Assembly: GCA_945890485.1 (NCBI GenBank)
Contig: CAMDCN010000004.1
Location: forward strand, 1-64,000
DNA from: Candidatus Sulfopaludibacter sp. SbA3
Lineage (GTDB): Bacteria; Acidobacteriota; Terriglobia; Bryobacterales; Bryobacteraceae
Reading direction: 5' to 3'
Length of the DNA stretch: 64,000 nt
Made by a program: the position numbers and the translations under genes. The notes below the pieces were generated by a model. That model worked only from the letters and a program-made list of their open reading frames with translations, was not told the origin of the DNA and did no database searches. This document shows, piece by piece, positions 54,601-62,950 of the stretch (position 1 is its first letter; each line of letters opens with the position of its first letter).

Positions 54601-55312
54601 AGCCATGCCACTGGTTGGAACCGGACTTGGTGACGAGGGAAACCTGACCGCCGGAGGAGCGGCCCTGGTCGGCGCCCTGGCCAGCGATGGTGACGCGGAA
54701 CTCCTGAACGGAATCGAGCGGCACGGGAAGGGCGGCGAAGAAGCCGCGATCGGTGGCGTTGGTGCCGGCGGATTGGTTGTCGTTCACGTCGACGCCGTCA
54801 AGGGTGATGTTGTTCTGGTCGCGGCGGGCGCCGATGACCTCACCGGTGGAGGTGACGCCGGGCTGGAGGCTCAACAGTTCAACGACGTTGCGCGTCTGGA
54901 GCGGGAGTTGGCGGACCTGCGTTTCCGTGAAAGCATTGCCGATGGTGGCGTTCTGGGTATTCACGACCGTCGATTCGCCCATCACGTTAATGGTTTCGGT
55001 GACTTGTCCAACTTCAAGTTGAACATTTACGGTCAGCGGTACGTTTACTTGAAGACGGACGAGCTGGGTCGAGGTACGGAAGCCCGGCATTTGCGTTTCG
55101 AGCGTATAGTTGCCCGGGGGGATTGAATTGAAAACGTAGTCGCCGGTAGCGCTGCTGACAGTCTTACGGGGGGTCGACGTGTCAACGTTGGTCAGCGAGA
55201 CGACGGCACCGGTGATGACGCCGGATTGATTATCGCGGACGACTCCGGACAGCGAACTAGTCTGTGCGAAGAGGGGTACAATTAGCCCCAAGCCCAACAA
55301 AATACGATGCAT
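51644..55312 (-). CDS. Oar-like TonB-dependent receptor with carboxypeptidase-regulatory domain (2)
   Basis: A 1222-residue outer-membrane receptor. Signal peptide MHRILLGLGLIVPLFAQ, then a CarboxypepD_reg domain (about 20-105: LSGVVRDNQSGVITGAVVSLTN, GNYTLETQMPGFRTS), plug (NVMGESTVVNTQNATIG, RNVVELLSLQPGVTS, SGGQVSLVTKSGSNQWHGS) and a very large barrel ending VIQFALRYEF with a terminal Phe. It is the first gene of a minus-strand series: receptor, propeller, DUF1549/1553 and DUF1501 proteins. A sigma-70-like promoter is seen at 55418-55447 about 100 bases upstream of the start. Substrate unknown, probably a large carbohydrate or peptide. Confidence 0.95.
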   Translation of the reverse strand: MHRILLGLGLIVPLFAQTSSLSGVVRDNQSGVITGAVVSLTNVDTSTPRKTVSSATGDYVFNSIPPGNYTLETQMPGFRTSTQLVRLQVNVPLTVNVQLEVGQVTETINVMGESTVVNTQNATIGNAFTETQVRQLPLQTRNVVELLSLQPGVTSTGEVIGARRDQNNITLDGVDVNDNQSAGTNATDRGFFAALPVPLDSVQEFRVTIAGQGADQGRSSGGQVSLVTKSGSNQWHGSLYEFHRNKSTAANDWFSNRAGLKRENLIRNQYGASFGGRIIRDRAFFFLNWEDRKDRSASAQLRTVPTESLKQGIVTFRTNSGGIQTLSAAEARLVDPAGIGISPAMLTLLKSYPVGNDLQAGGDRGLNFSGYRFNAPLTRNDRAYVAKMDFNLDKEARHTLMLRGTLGDNSRDQVLAQFPGQDAAAKNLDNSKGLSARYTAVLSPNLVNVFTFGYTRLGIAQSGNGNPSLSFGGISSAENFTRGFGRFIPTTNFVNDQTWTKGKHTLQYGVNFRFIQNDRNSFATSFPSYSFSRNTLRGLGADLQDSVNGYIRQRSGNNALAISEALQVVNAYGGLFGVINSYSGTYNFGIDGQAVPLGQSIDRGFRTRELDFYIQDTYKARRDLTITYGLRYSLFTPPHEINGVQVVPTVPLQNLFADRVGASALGIPGHALPTASITYAPGGPVNNGPGWFGYDKNNFAPRMNVAWAPEFNGTAGKLFGKGSVIRFGASMLYDRYGSDMIVNFDQSGSPGLASSVTQPRNTNFSDSFRYTGGGLPALPAPPAASLPFTPATVVGGFGSFTGVSSDLVAPYSVLLNMTYARNLPGKMMVEVGYVGRLSRKGLVQQDFFQPMTEFRDPKSGTTWAEASGILRDRFESGITPAQVRANPAILGTVPFFENMFPGAANTNFAGSATANYFFTNYSTYAGSDLDTLNDMDRERLPNGSCLSVTGCNTFFALQNAGLRAWVNTANANYHGGQLVFRRPVTNGWGFDFNYTLSHSLDIVSAAESGAGTGGAVIQNSFNPRASYASSDFDIRHNITANTVVELPFGKGKMFMNSAPGWVNQFIGGWQVTALTRYRSGLPLNISTGGIYPTNYLSSSIAILRPGASFPETGTGFDQNGNPSMFRNTNAVQAFMGQYPGRVGTRNILRGAPLFNTDMSLGKYFQLPFEGHRIQVRAEAFNAFNNVNWGDPTRTLANPGNFGQITSTSTAARVIQFALRYEF

Positions 55313-55417
55313 GACGGATGCTCCAAGGGATAGGATTAGTCGCTCCGTCGTGGGAGTGGTGCCAGCGTTGGCTAACCCAAAAAAGGCAGGGCGTGGACCT
55401 TTGTTGAGTGAAACTTA

Positions 55418-55447
55418 AGGATAGGGAACGCGTCGCGATTGAGTCAA
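55418..55447 (-). promoter_or_regulatory. Sigma-70-like promoter of TonB receptor 2
   Basis: Minus-strand TTGACT (55442-55447) and TATCCT (55418-55423) are separated by 18 bases. The start would fall near 55411, giving a leader of about 100 bases and the receptor ATG at 55312 with TTGGAG upstream. The rest of the 155-bp spacer holds nothing recognisable. Confidence 0.5.
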
Positions 55448-55467
55448 ATAAAAACCCTCTATCGACC

Positions 55468-56646
55468 CTATGCGCTCATGCCACGGGCGTCGATCCGCCA
55501 GACGGCTTCGACCTGATCGCCGCGGGTGGCGAAGATGCGGTCGTACAGATTGACGGTGGGATCGCAGTGGGGAATGACGAGTTCGAGGCGGTCGCCAAGG
55601 GCGACGGGGAGCGAGGCGCGGCGGACGTCGAGGCGGCCGTGTTCATCGCCGGCAAACGAGTAGCTGGTTCCTTCCAAACCCTTGACGACAGGGGGGAAAG
55701 GCTTATCTGTCGCGAAGGCCTTCAGACCGGCGTCGAGGATCGCCTGATCGCGCCCGGGCATGCTGTAGACGGTTGAAAGGACAGTTAGGGAGTTGGCGAA
55801 ATCGTCGAAACGGTCACCCGTGGCGCTGCCGATGCAATCGTAGTCGAGATCCATAAAGAGGTAGGAGCCGGGCTGCAGTTCGGTGACGCCGTCCATCTCG
55901 CCGTCAATATTGTAGGTTCCGGTGGAAGCGCCGGAGAGCCAGGAACACGGAATGCCCTTCGCTTCGAGGGCGCGGCGCGTGGCGATGGCCGGAGCCATGG
56001 CCTCGTGACTCGATGCGGTGCGTTCGGCAAAACCGATCACGTGGGACGAGTGGCCCGCGTAAGCCTGGATACCCTTGAGCATGAGATGGGGGAGCCGGGC
56101 AACATGCTCAGCCAGCGCCACGGCATCAGGACCCGGGGCAACGCCGGTGCGGTCCGTCACGTTGAGGTCGAGCGCGACGGTGAGTTGAATCTTGGCGGCC
56201 GCGGCGGCGGCGTTGAGGTCATCCGCGTTTTCGGCGTGATCGAGGACAAGGATGAGATCAGCGATTCGGCCGGCCAGGCGAACAGCGCGTTCAATGCGGT
56301 GGCGGCCGACCATGGGGGTGGTGACGAGGATGCTTTCGATGCCGGACGCGGCGAAGGCTTCCGCTTCGCTGAGTTTGGCGGAGCAGGCGCCGACGGCTCC
56401 GGCCTGCAGAGTCAACCGGGCGATCTCGGAGCACTTGTGCGATTTGCCGTGGGGCCGCAGGGCACGACCCTTCTCGTGGGCATAGCTAGCCATCTTTTGG
56501 ATGTTGCCTTCGAGCGCGTCGAGATCGACGCAGAGAGCGGGGGTAGGCAGGTCGTCCTTCGCGAGCTTCCCTTGAACGTCGCCCGAGGCGAGCATTTGCT
56601 CGACTTCGGACCAGGTGCGGGTAGTGGTTTGCAGGAAGGAGGGCAT
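55468..56646 (-). CDS. D-threonine aldolase/D-serine dehydratase-like PLP enzyme (DSD1 family)
   Basis: A 392-residue fold-III PLP enzyme. LPTPALCVDLDALEGNIQKM and RPHGKSHKC (PLP lysine K68) are the alanine-racemase-like signatures; GACSAKLSEAEAFAASGI, PMVGRHRIERAV and YAGHSSHVIG follow. The C-terminal LVIPHCDPTVNLYDRIFA provides the His and Cys that bind a divalent metal in D-threonine aldolase and D-serine dehydratase. It should cleave or dehydrate D-beta-hydroxy amino acids. It stands alone on the minus strand, 34 bases from the divergent kinase gene. Confidence 0.88.
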   Translation of the reverse strand: MPSFLQTTTRTWSEVEQMLASGDVQGKLAKDDLPTPALCVDLDALEGNIQKMASYAHEKGRALRPHGKSHKCSEIARLTLQAGAVGACSAKLSEAEAFAASGIESILVTTPMVGRHRIERAVRLAGRIADLILVLDHAENADDLNAAAAAAKIQLTVALDLNVTDRTGVAPGPDAVALAEHVARLPHLMLKGIQAYAGHSSHVIGFAERTASSHEAMAPAIATRRALEAKGIPCSWLSGASTGTYNIDGEMDGVTELQPGSYLFMDLDYDCIGSATGDRFDDFANSLTVLSTVYSMPGRDQAILDAGLKAFATDKPFPPVVKGLEGTSYSFAGDEHGRLDVRRASLPVALGDRLELVIPHCDPTVNLYDRIFATRGDQVEAVWRIDARGMSA

Positions 56647-56680
56647 TTCGGTAGCTTAGCGCACGCGTTATCCTGTTGCG

Positions 56681-58417
56681 ATGGAAAGCTTAGGCCGGTA
56701 TGAACTGCGGGGCGAGTTGGGCCGGGGGGGCATGGGTGTGGTCTACCGGGCTTACGACCCGACGCTCGACCGCGAGGTGGCCATCAAGAGCGTCCGGCTC
56801 GATGGCGTGACCGAGGCGGAACGGGCAAGTCTCGAAGAGCGGCTCTCGCGCGAGGCCCGAAGCGCGGCGCAGTTGCGGCATCCGAATATCGTTCAGGTCT
56901 ACGACTTCTTCCGGATTGAAGACCGCGCGTATATCGTGATGGAGTTCGTGCGGGGCGCCATGCTCGAGGCGATGATCCTCGCCGGCGAGAGGCAGAACAT
57001 TCCCATGATTGTGCAGGTGCTGCGGCAGGCGGCTTCGGCGCTCGATGCCGCTCACGCAGAGGGGATCGTGCACCGGGATATCAAGCCGGGCAACATGCTG
57101 CTCGACGAGATGGGCAACGTCAAGATCACCGACTTTGGCATTGCGCGGCGCATGACGGCGGGAGCGACGGAAACGCAGGCCGGGTTCGGCACGACGGTGG
57201 GTACGCTCGGATACATGGCGCCCGAACAGATTCGGGGCGAGCCGGTGGACGGACGAGCGGACCAGTTTTCGCTGGGGGTGGTGGCGTATCAACTGTTTAC
57301 CGGTGAGATGCCATTTCAAGCCGATTCGTGGATTGCTTTGTCGTATAAGATCATCAACGAGTTGCCGACGCCGGCGTCAACTTTCAATCCCTTGGTGTCG
57401 CCGGTGATGCAGGCCGCCCTCGAACGAGCGACGGCAAAGCACCCGGCGGCTCGGTTCCCCCACTGTGTCGACTTCGTGGACGCACTCGCGGCAACGGTGG
57501 CCAAGAAACCGGACAAATCAAGCAGCGTGATGAAGAAGGCGCTGATTCTCCTGCCGCTGGCGGCGGTGGTAGTGGCGGTGGTGTTCGGGATGGTGTGGCG
57601 GACTCGCGATGCGGTGACTCAGATTGGGGGCGCTCCCCCCCCTCCGCCGCCGGTAGAAACGGCGGCCATGCCAGCCAAGCCGGAAGCACCGACGGGTCCG
57701 GTATCCCTTGCGGCCCCTGCTACGACGTCTCCCACGGCCGCGCCATCGCTTTCCCTTGTTGTCGATGGGTTGCCGATGGAGTTCGCCCAGATTCCGGCAG
57801 CGCAGTTCTTCATGGGCTCCGATGTGGACACCGACGACCAGAAGCCGCGGCACATGGTTCGGCTATCGAAGCCGTTTCAGATTGGCCGAACCGAAGTGAC
57901 CCAGAAGCAATGGAATGCCGTGATGACCGGGAAGGCTACGGGAACGAATCTGCCAAAGGCGAACGTCTCCTGGAACGAGGTACAGGGCTTCCTGGCAAAG
58001 TTGAATGCGCTGAACGACGGGTTCCACTACCGGCTGCCGACCGAAGCGGAATGGGAGTACGCCGCGCGGGCGAATTCGCCGGATGACCGGCCGCGGAACG
58101 TGGACGATATGGTGTGGTACCAGTCCAACAGCGGCCAGGTCGCCCACGAAATCGCCACCCGGATCCCGAATGCGTTCGGGCTTTACGACATGCTGGGGAA
58201 CGTATCGGAGTGGACGGCCGATTGGGTGGACCCGGAGTATTACAAGACCTCGCCGGGCGTGGACCCCAAGGGACCGAAGTCGGGACAGGCGAAGGTCGTA
58301 CGCGGTGGGAATTTTGATTCGCAGCCGATGAATCTTTCGGTGGGATGGCGGTTTGCGGATGCCCCGGACGCGAAGTTCCCGGAGATCGGATTCCGGGTGG
58401 TGCGGGAGCAGAAGTAG
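56681..58417 (+). CDS. Ser/Thr protein kinase fused to an SUMF1-type extracellular domain
   Basis: A 578-residue membrane kinase. Residues 7-270 are a PknB-type kinase: GELGRGGMGVVYRAY loop, K36, HRDIKPGNMLL with catalytic Asp near 133, ITDFGIA and APEQIRGEPVDGRADQFSLG. A basic-flanked membrane helix (ALILLPLAAVVVAVVFGMVW) spans about 287-306, then a Pro- and Ala-rich linker. Residues about 365-575 are an SUMF1/EgtB-type domain: IPAAQFFMGSDVDTDDQKPRH, EVTQKQWNAVM, YRLPTEAEWEYAARA and GGNFDS. It presumably senses ligand outside the membrane. ATG 56681 starts MESLGRYEL, typical for kinases. Confidence 0.95.
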   Translation: MESLGRYELRGELGRGGMGVVYRAYDPTLDREVAIKSVRLDGVTEAERASLEERLSREARSAAQLRHPNIVQVYDFFRIEDRAYIVMEFVRGAMLEAMILAGERQNIPMIVQVLRQAASALDAAHAEGIVHRDIKPGNMLLDEMGNVKITDFGIARRMTAGATETQAGFGTTVGTLGYMAPEQIRGEPVDGRADQFSLGVVAYQLFTGEMPFQADSWIALSYKIINELPTPASTFNPLVSPVMQAALERATAKHPAARFPHCVDFVDALAATVAKKPDKSSSVMKKALILLPLAAVVVAVVFGMVWRTRDAVTQIGGAPPPPPPVETAAMPAKPEAPTGPVSLAAPATTSPTAAPSLSLVVDGLPMEFAQIPAAQFFMGSDVDTDDQKPRHMVRLSKPFQIGRTEVTQKQWNAVMTGKATGTNLPKANVSWNEVQGFLAKLNALNDGFHYRLPTEAEWEYAARANSPDDRPRNVDDMVWYQSNSGQVAHEIATRIPNAFGLYDMLGNVSEWTADWVDPEYYKTSPGVDPKGPKSGQAKVVRGGNFDSQPMNLSVGWRFADAPDAKFPEIGFRVVREQK

Positions 58418-58420
58418 ATT

Positions 58421-58654
58421 ATGTCGCGGGGATGGGAGAGCAAGGACGTCGAGTCGCAGCAGGCTGAGCGCGAATCGCGCGAGCGGCCCTCCCCGCCCCC
58501 GACGGAACAGGAGCGCAAGCGGCAAAGCCTGGATCTCTCGCTGACGGCAGCAAAACGGGACCTGGCGGCGGCGCGGCATCCGCGGCATCAGGCGATGCTG
58601 GCCGAGGCAGTGGAGCACTTGGAGGCGGAGATCGCCAAGTTGACCGACAGATAG
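58421..58654 (+). CDS. Small conserved charged protein of unknown function
   Basis: A 77-residue soluble protein beginning MSRGWESKDVESQQ and followed by a highly charged segment (ERESRERPSPPPTEQERKRQ) and a helical end (LDLSLTAAKRDLAAARHPRHQAMLAEAVEHLEAEIAKL). The MSRGWESK start is familiar from small acidobacterial proteins, but no function is known. The ATG lies three bases after the kinase stop, so co-transcription is probable. The C-terminal half is likely a single amphipathic helix or coiled coil. Confidence 0.7.
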   Translation: MSRGWESKDVESQQAERESRERPSPPPTEQERKRQSLDLSLTAAKRDLAAARHPRHQAMLAEAVEHLEAEIAKLTDR

Positions 58655-58664
58655 AAGTCTGTAA

Positions 58665-58740
58665 TGGTGAGTCGGGCGGGGCTCGAACCCGCGACCACCG
58701 CATTAAAAGTGCGATGCTCTACCAACTGAGCTACCGACTC
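58665..58740 (-). tRNA. tRNA-Lys (TTT anticodon)
   Basis: The minus strand folds as a complete tRNA: acceptor arm GAGTCGG with CCGACTC, T-loop GGTTCGAGCCC, D-loop with AGCTCAGTTGGTAGAGC and an anticodon stem closing loop CTTTTAA, giving anticodon TTT (58705-58707), hence lysine. The discriminator is A (58668) and CCA is encoded at 58665-58667. It lies between the small charged-protein gene and the DUF362 gene. Confidence 0.97.
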
Positions 58741-58770
58741 ACGGGCTCAAGAGATAGAATACCAAATACC

Positions 58771-59868
58771 TTACGCTAAACGTATCTCGCGGCGGTCGAT
58801 TTTTGCCCAATCCCACTCGCCGAGGCCCAGCGCCCCCGCGATTTCAACATGCTCCGGCTGCCGGTGCGTGTAGTGGCTGAACTGGTCCGGGATATCTTCC
58901 ACCAGCTTTTTCATCCCCACCGCGACCCGCTTTTCATCGAGAACCCGCCACCCGACATGATCCATCGCCACCGGATCCGTCGCAAAATACATTTTCTTGT
59001 GTTCCCAAACAAACTGGGGCTTGGCGCCTGGTCCGCCATGGTACAGACCCTTGATGCCATCCATGATGTTCAGCACCGTCTTATTGCGAATCACCGGAAT
59101 CGACACCGACGCGGGGATGAACGCGTTGCAGGCGTTCAAAGTAGTCGTCGCGTGGCTACGATTGACGTTGTTCACAAGTCCGTGCGAAAGGTTCTTCAGC
59201 GCCATCGTAATCCCAGCGGATTGGTGATCTTTCAACAGGCAGAGATTGATGAGCTTGTTGACGTCCTTAGTGATAAATCGGGAAGCGAAGGACCGACGGG
59301 CGGTAAGCGAAGCCGGATCCTGTCCCGGCAGGACGAGAGACATCTCCATGTAGTGATCGGGATCGTAGCCTTCGATGGCCTGCTGCAGCTCTTCGTACTT
59401 CTCCGCCGCGTGGGTCCAGCGAACCTTCTCGGGGAGCCACTTGTCGAAGCCCGCCTGGAGGAATTCGGCGCGGTAACGGTCGTAGCAGACAATGTCCTGG
59501 GCCGGGATCCCGATGGCGGTGAGGCTCGCGATGATCTCGCGCACAACCTCCGGCGCTGAAATGACATGCGGCCGGCCGACCGGATTGAGCTTAATGCCGA
59601 CAACGTCACCGGGCTGGAAGAACAGCTTCCAAGCGCCCTGCCAGTCGTCCGCGCCAGTCAGTCCAACCATGCCCCGCTGCATCATCTCGCGAACCGGTCC
59701 GGCCTGATAGGCGCCGCTGACGATGGAGTCGCCGTGCTCGACCGACACAACGCGGCCCTTAAACAAACCCGGTATGCCGAGTCTGCTCAACTCCGTCTTC
59801 GACGAGACGCAAGAAGACAGCGCCAACGGTCCAGCGGCCAACGTACCGAGAAATTTTCTACGATGCAT
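58771..59868 (-). CDS. DUF362 domain protein with lipoprotein/Tat-like leader
   Basis: A 365-residue DUF362 protein. The N-terminus MHRRKFLGTLAAGPLALSSC has a twin-arginine start and a lipobox-like LALSSC, so it is probably exported and lipidated. The core carries GDVVGIKLNPVGRPHVISAPEVVREI, DKWLPEKVRWTHAAEKYEE and NLCLLKDHQSAGITMALKNLSHG, then ATDPVAMDHVGWRVLDEKR. DUF362 proteins are often linked to iron-sulfur chemistry, but no cysteine cluster is present here. ATG 59868 overlaps the upstream glycoside-hydrolase stop by 11 bases; ATG 59889 is an alternative. Confidence 0.82.
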   Translation of the reverse strand: MHRRKFLGTLAAGPLALSSCVSSKTELSRLGIPGLFKGRVVSVEHGDSIVSGAYQAGPVREMMQRGMVGLTGADDWQGAWKLFFQPGDVVGIKLNPVGRPHVISAPEVVREIIASLTAIGIPAQDIVCYDRYRAEFLQAGFDKWLPEKVRWTHAAEKYEELQQAIEGYDPDHYMEMSLVLPGQDPASLTARRSFASRFITKDVNKLINLCLLKDHQSAGITMALKNLSHGLVNNVNRSHATTTLNACNAFIPASVSIPVIRNKTVLNIMDGIKGLYHGGPGAKPQFVWEHKKMYFATDPVAMDHVGWRVLDEKRVAVGMKKLVEDIPDQFSHYTHRQPEHVEIAGALGLGEWDWAKIDRREIRLA

Positions 59869-60925
59869 GCACAAGCGCGGAGCGTTCATGCCTGACATTA
59901 TGCTCCACTTCGCGTAGCGCCGCGCGGCATTCCGCCAGCGGCACTTCGCCGGGATCGCGTGGCCCCGGCCGCCAGACCCAAGGCATCGCCAATTGGAGAT
60001 CAAAAGCCGCCGCGTGGCGGATGAATTCCCCCGAAGAGATGTCCGGCCAGCCGTCGTGGCCGGCCGGAACAACCCGGGCGCCCTGCGGATAAAACTCTCC
60101 TAGACCGACGGCGAGTTGGTCCGTATACGGCGCCACACGGTCCTCGAGGACGCGCACAAAATCGTACTCATCGCCGTAGTAATGAAACGTGAGAAAGTCC
60201 CGAGCGGGATCGAGCAGTTTCGCCCAACGGCCCATCCAACGGGCCGTCATGCTTCCGATAGAGAACTGGGCGTTGGTCGAGTGATGCACGGCCTCGCGCG
60301 TCCGCTCCAGGCGATCCGCCATCTCGGAAACGCTGAGTTGATCCTCGTCCGGAACGGCCGGGCAACCGACGCCGGAGGGTTCGGCGTACCAGTGTTCCCG
60401 CCGCTGCATTACCATTTCCGGCTCATTGATCAGTTCGTAGCCGAGGACGTTCGGATGGTCGTGCACCAGATCCCAGAACGGCGCGAAGACGTTGCCGACA
60501 AGGGCTTCAAACAGATCGGGATGCCGCAATAGGCGGCCGTGGCCCTGCTTCACCATGCTCGTTCCCGGAATCCCTTCCGGACTGAACGAAAGAGTATGAT
60601 CCAGTAGCACAAACAGGATCGAAATACCGTGGCGCGCCGCCGTCTCCAACGCCACCCGTAAGGCCGGGGCGATGCACGGGTCAAGGCCCACGGGCCGTTC
60701 TCCCATAAAGCGGATCCCATTGCGGCCGTCGCAGAAAACGAACCACCGAACGATCCGGCAGCCGGAAGCGGCCAGGATGGCGAAGTCGGCATCAAGTACG
60801 GCGGCGCGTTCGGGCGCTTCAAGCCCAAGTGGGGCACCCGGCGATACGCCGAAATCCCAGCCATAGTGCAGCCGGAAGTTGATTCCCATCCGCAGTGGCG
60901 CGCCTTTCACGATTTGGTTGCCCAT
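59858..60925 (-). CDS. Cellulase-like glycoside hydrolase (GH5/GH-A clan)
   Basis: A 355-residue TIM-barrel glycosidase. The acid/base sits in YELINEPE (N167, E168) and the nucleophile in VGLGEFYP (about E277), the usual clan GH-A order. CRIVRWFVFCDGRNG and TFHYYGDEYDF are further barrel elements. No signal peptide is visible, so it would act in the cytosol unless the start is further upstream; the start may instead be MGINFRLHYGW at residue 13. It overlaps the DUF362 gene by 11 bases. Substrate not defined. Confidence 0.75.
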   Translation of the reverse strand: MGNQIVKGAPLRMGINFRLHYGWDFGVSPGAPLGLEAPERAAVLDADFAILAASGCRIVRWFVFCDGRNGIRFMGERPVGLDPCIAPALRVALETAARHGISILFVLLDHTLSFSPEGIPGTSMVKQGHGRLLRHPDLFEALVGNVFAPFWDLVHDHPNVLGYELINEPEMVMQRREHWYAEPSGVGCPAVPDEDQLSVSEMADRLERTREAVHHSTNAQFSIGSMTARWMGRWAKLLDPARDFLTFHYYGDEYDFVRVLEDRVAPYTDQLAVGLGEFYPQGARVVPAGHDGWPDISSGEFIRHAAAFDLQLAMPWVWRPGPRDPGEVPLAECRAALREVEHNVRHERSALVHAS

Positions 60926-61023
60926 ATTGTCTAGACGACTTGGGAGGGGGGATTGTCGGGTTGGCGGATGTAAATCTTTGCCTGCCGCCGGTACGATAAA
61001 CTAGGGCCTTTAAGGAGAATGCA

Positions 61024-62037
61024 TTGCGAGTAGGGATTATCGGAACTGGCGCCATCGCCAATATGCACGCGCGCGCCTACAAGGCGATCGGCTACAAGAT
61101 CACGGTTTGCTCGAACGGCAACGAAGAGCGGGGCCAAGCGTTTGCAGCCGCCAACGGCGCGGAATTCGTACGCAACTATGAAGACGTTTGCCGCCATCCG
61201 GAGGTGGACTACGTCGACGTCTGCACGTTTCCGAGTTTCCGTTTGCAGGCAGTGGAACTATGCGCGCAAACCAAAAAGCACGTTTTGGTGCAGAAGCCGA
61301 TGGCGCTGAGCATCGAGACGGCGCAGAGGATGATCGCGGTAGCGAAAGAGGCCGGGATCACACTGGGCGTGGTGAGCCAGCACCGGTTTGACGATTCGAC
61401 ACTGTTTTTGAAAAAGGCCATCGCTGACGGCCGGTTAGGCAAGATTCTGCAGGCTGATGCGTATGTGAAGTGGTACCGTTCAGCCGAATACTACTCCCGC
61501 CCGATCAAGGGTTCCTGGGATGTAGAGGGCGGCGGCGCGCTGATCAACCAAGGGATCCATCAGGTGGACATCCTGATGGCGCTGGCTGGCGGCGTGAAGG
61601 ATGTCGTGGGCACTTGGCAGCTCGGTGCGTTGCACCAGATTGAATCCGAGGACATCGTTAACGCTTTGCTTAGGTATGAGAGCGGAGCGACCGGAGTGAT
61701 TCAGGCGTCAACCGCCATCTGGCCCGGCTATTCCGATCGCGTCGAGTTGCACGGCACCAAGGGCACCGCGGTGATGACCGGCGACAAACTGACAACTTGG
61801 GACGTCCGCGACGATTTCGGTGACCCGGCTCCGGTGGAATCAAAGATCAGTTCGGGAGCGTCGGATCCGATGGCGATTCCGCTGACGCCGCTCGAACGGC
61901 AGTTCCGTGACTTCGGCGAGGCCTGCCAGAACGGAACACCGCCCACCGTCTCGGGTGAAGAGGGATTGAAAGCGCTGCAGCTCGTGCTGAGCGTCTATCA
62001 ATCCTGCCGGGAAGAACGCCGCGTGGTGATTAGTTAA
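61024..62037 (+). CDS. Gfo/Idh/MocA-family oxidoreductase
   Basis: A 337-residue NAD(P)-dependent enzyme: VGIIGTGAIANMHARAYKAIG Rossmann start, HVLVQKPMALSIETAQRMI (QKP; the lysine is kept) and GSWDVEGGGALINQGIHQVDILMALAGG. Start codon is TTG at 61024, preceded by AAGGAGA at 61012-61018; an ATG two codons upstream (61019) is out of frame and stops at once. It ends five bases before thrB, so it is probably the first gene of a three-gene run. Substrate unknown. Confidence 0.9.
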   Translation: MRVGIIGTGAIANMHARAYKAIGYKITVCSNGNEERGQAFAAANGAEFVRNYEDVCRHPEVDYVDVCTFPSFRLQAVELCAQTKKHVLVQKPMALSIETAQRMIAVAKEAGITLGVVSQHRFDDSTLFLKKAIADGRLGKILQADAYVKWYRSAEYYSRPIKGSWDVEGGGALINQGIHQVDILMALAGGVKDVVGTWQLGALHQIESEDIVNALLRYESGATGVIQASTAIWPGYSDRVELHGTKGTAVMTGDKLTTWDVRDDFGDPAPVESKISSGASDPMAIPLTPLERQFRDFGEACQNGTPPTVSGEEGLKALQLVLSVYQSCREERRVVIS

Positions 62038-62041
62038 CCCG

Positions 62042-62950
62042 ATGTGGACGGTGCGGGTGCCGGCTTCGAGCGCTAATCTCGGACCCGGCTTTGACGCTCT
62101 AGGTTTAGCATTCGGTCTCTATCTCACCTGCCGGTTTGCTCCGGCCCCAGCGCTATCGATTTCGGTGCGGGGCCGCGATGCCGGAGAAATTTCAACCGGC
62201 GCTGATAACTTCATTTGGCAAACGGCGCTCCAAGTGGCCACGGACCTGGGCCGTGAACTGCCGCCGGTGACGCTGGAGATCGATAACGACATTCCGTTGG
62301 GCAAGGGCCTGGGTTCAAGCGCGGCGGCGCTGACGGCGGGCGTAGTGATCGCCGACCGGATGTTGGGGCTGGGTTGGCCCATGACGCGGATTCTCGATGA
62401 AGCCGCGCGTCTTGAAGGCCATCCGGACAATGTAGCTGCCTGCGTGTTGGGTTCGATTGTCGCAAGCGCGATTGACGGTCATGGAGTTGCGCGGGCCGTG
62501 CGCCTGGAAATTCCAGTTCGCTTTGGCGTCGCCGTGGTTGTCCCGGATTTCGTACTCCCCACGAAAGAAGCACGCGCGGCGCTGCCGGATAGCTATTCGA
62601 AGGCCGACTGCATTTTTAATGTCCAGCGGAGTTCATTGCTGATCGCTGCGTTGGCGACGGGCAACGTTTCGGCGTTTCCGGCGGCGCTCGAAGACCGGCT
62701 GCATCAGCCCTACCGGGCGAAACTTGTGCCGGGCCTCGAAGAGATGTTGAAACTGCGGGCGCCGGGTTTACTGGGTTGCGCGCTTTCTGGCGCGGGTCCT
62801 TCCATTCTCGTGTTTTTTGAACGCGGCAGCGAAGAAGTTTGCGATTTGATCCAGCAGATCTTTGCGCTGCATGGCCATTCGGCCGAAGTCCATTATGCGC
62901 CCGTCGCTCAGGACGGCTTATCAATCGTGGAGTCCCATGCAACAGAGTAA
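62042..62950 (+). CDS. thrB: Homoserine kinase
   Basis: A 302-residue GHMP kinase that phosphorylates L-homoserine in threonine synthesis. The N-terminus VRVPASSANLGPGFDALGLAF and the ATP loop DIPLGKGLGSSAAALTAG are ThrB hallmarks, with EGHPDNVAACVLG and LGCALSGAGPSILVF later on. Length is normal. No other threonine gene (thrA or thrC) is nearby. It overlaps the following gene by 14 bases and follows the oxidoreductase by four, so the operon context is unusual for thrB. Confidence 0.94.
   Translation: MWTVRVPASSANLGPGFDALGLAFGLYLTCRFAPAPALSISVRGRDAGEISTGADNFIWQTALQVATDLGRELPPVTLEIDNDIPLGKGLGSSAAALTAGVVIADRMLGLGWPMTRILDEAARLEGHPDNVAACVLGSIVASAIDGHGVARAVRLEIPVRFGVAVVVPDFVLPTKEARAALPDSYSKADCIFNVQRSSLLIAALATGNVSAFPAALEDRLHQPYRAKLVPGLEEMLKLRAPGLLGCALSGAGPSILVFFERGSEEVCDLIQQIFALHGHSAEVHYAPVAQDGLSIVESHATE

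Noticed and set aside
53303-55126. 607-codon open frame opposite TonB receptor 2
   Set aside because: Same reason: an antisense shadow rich in Gly, Ala and Val with no recognisable domain.
56681-58417. Calling the SUMF1 domain the formylglycine-generating enzyme for the 34-kb sulfatase
   Set aside because: It is tethered to a kinase and no catalytic cysteine pair was identified; a sensor role is more likely.
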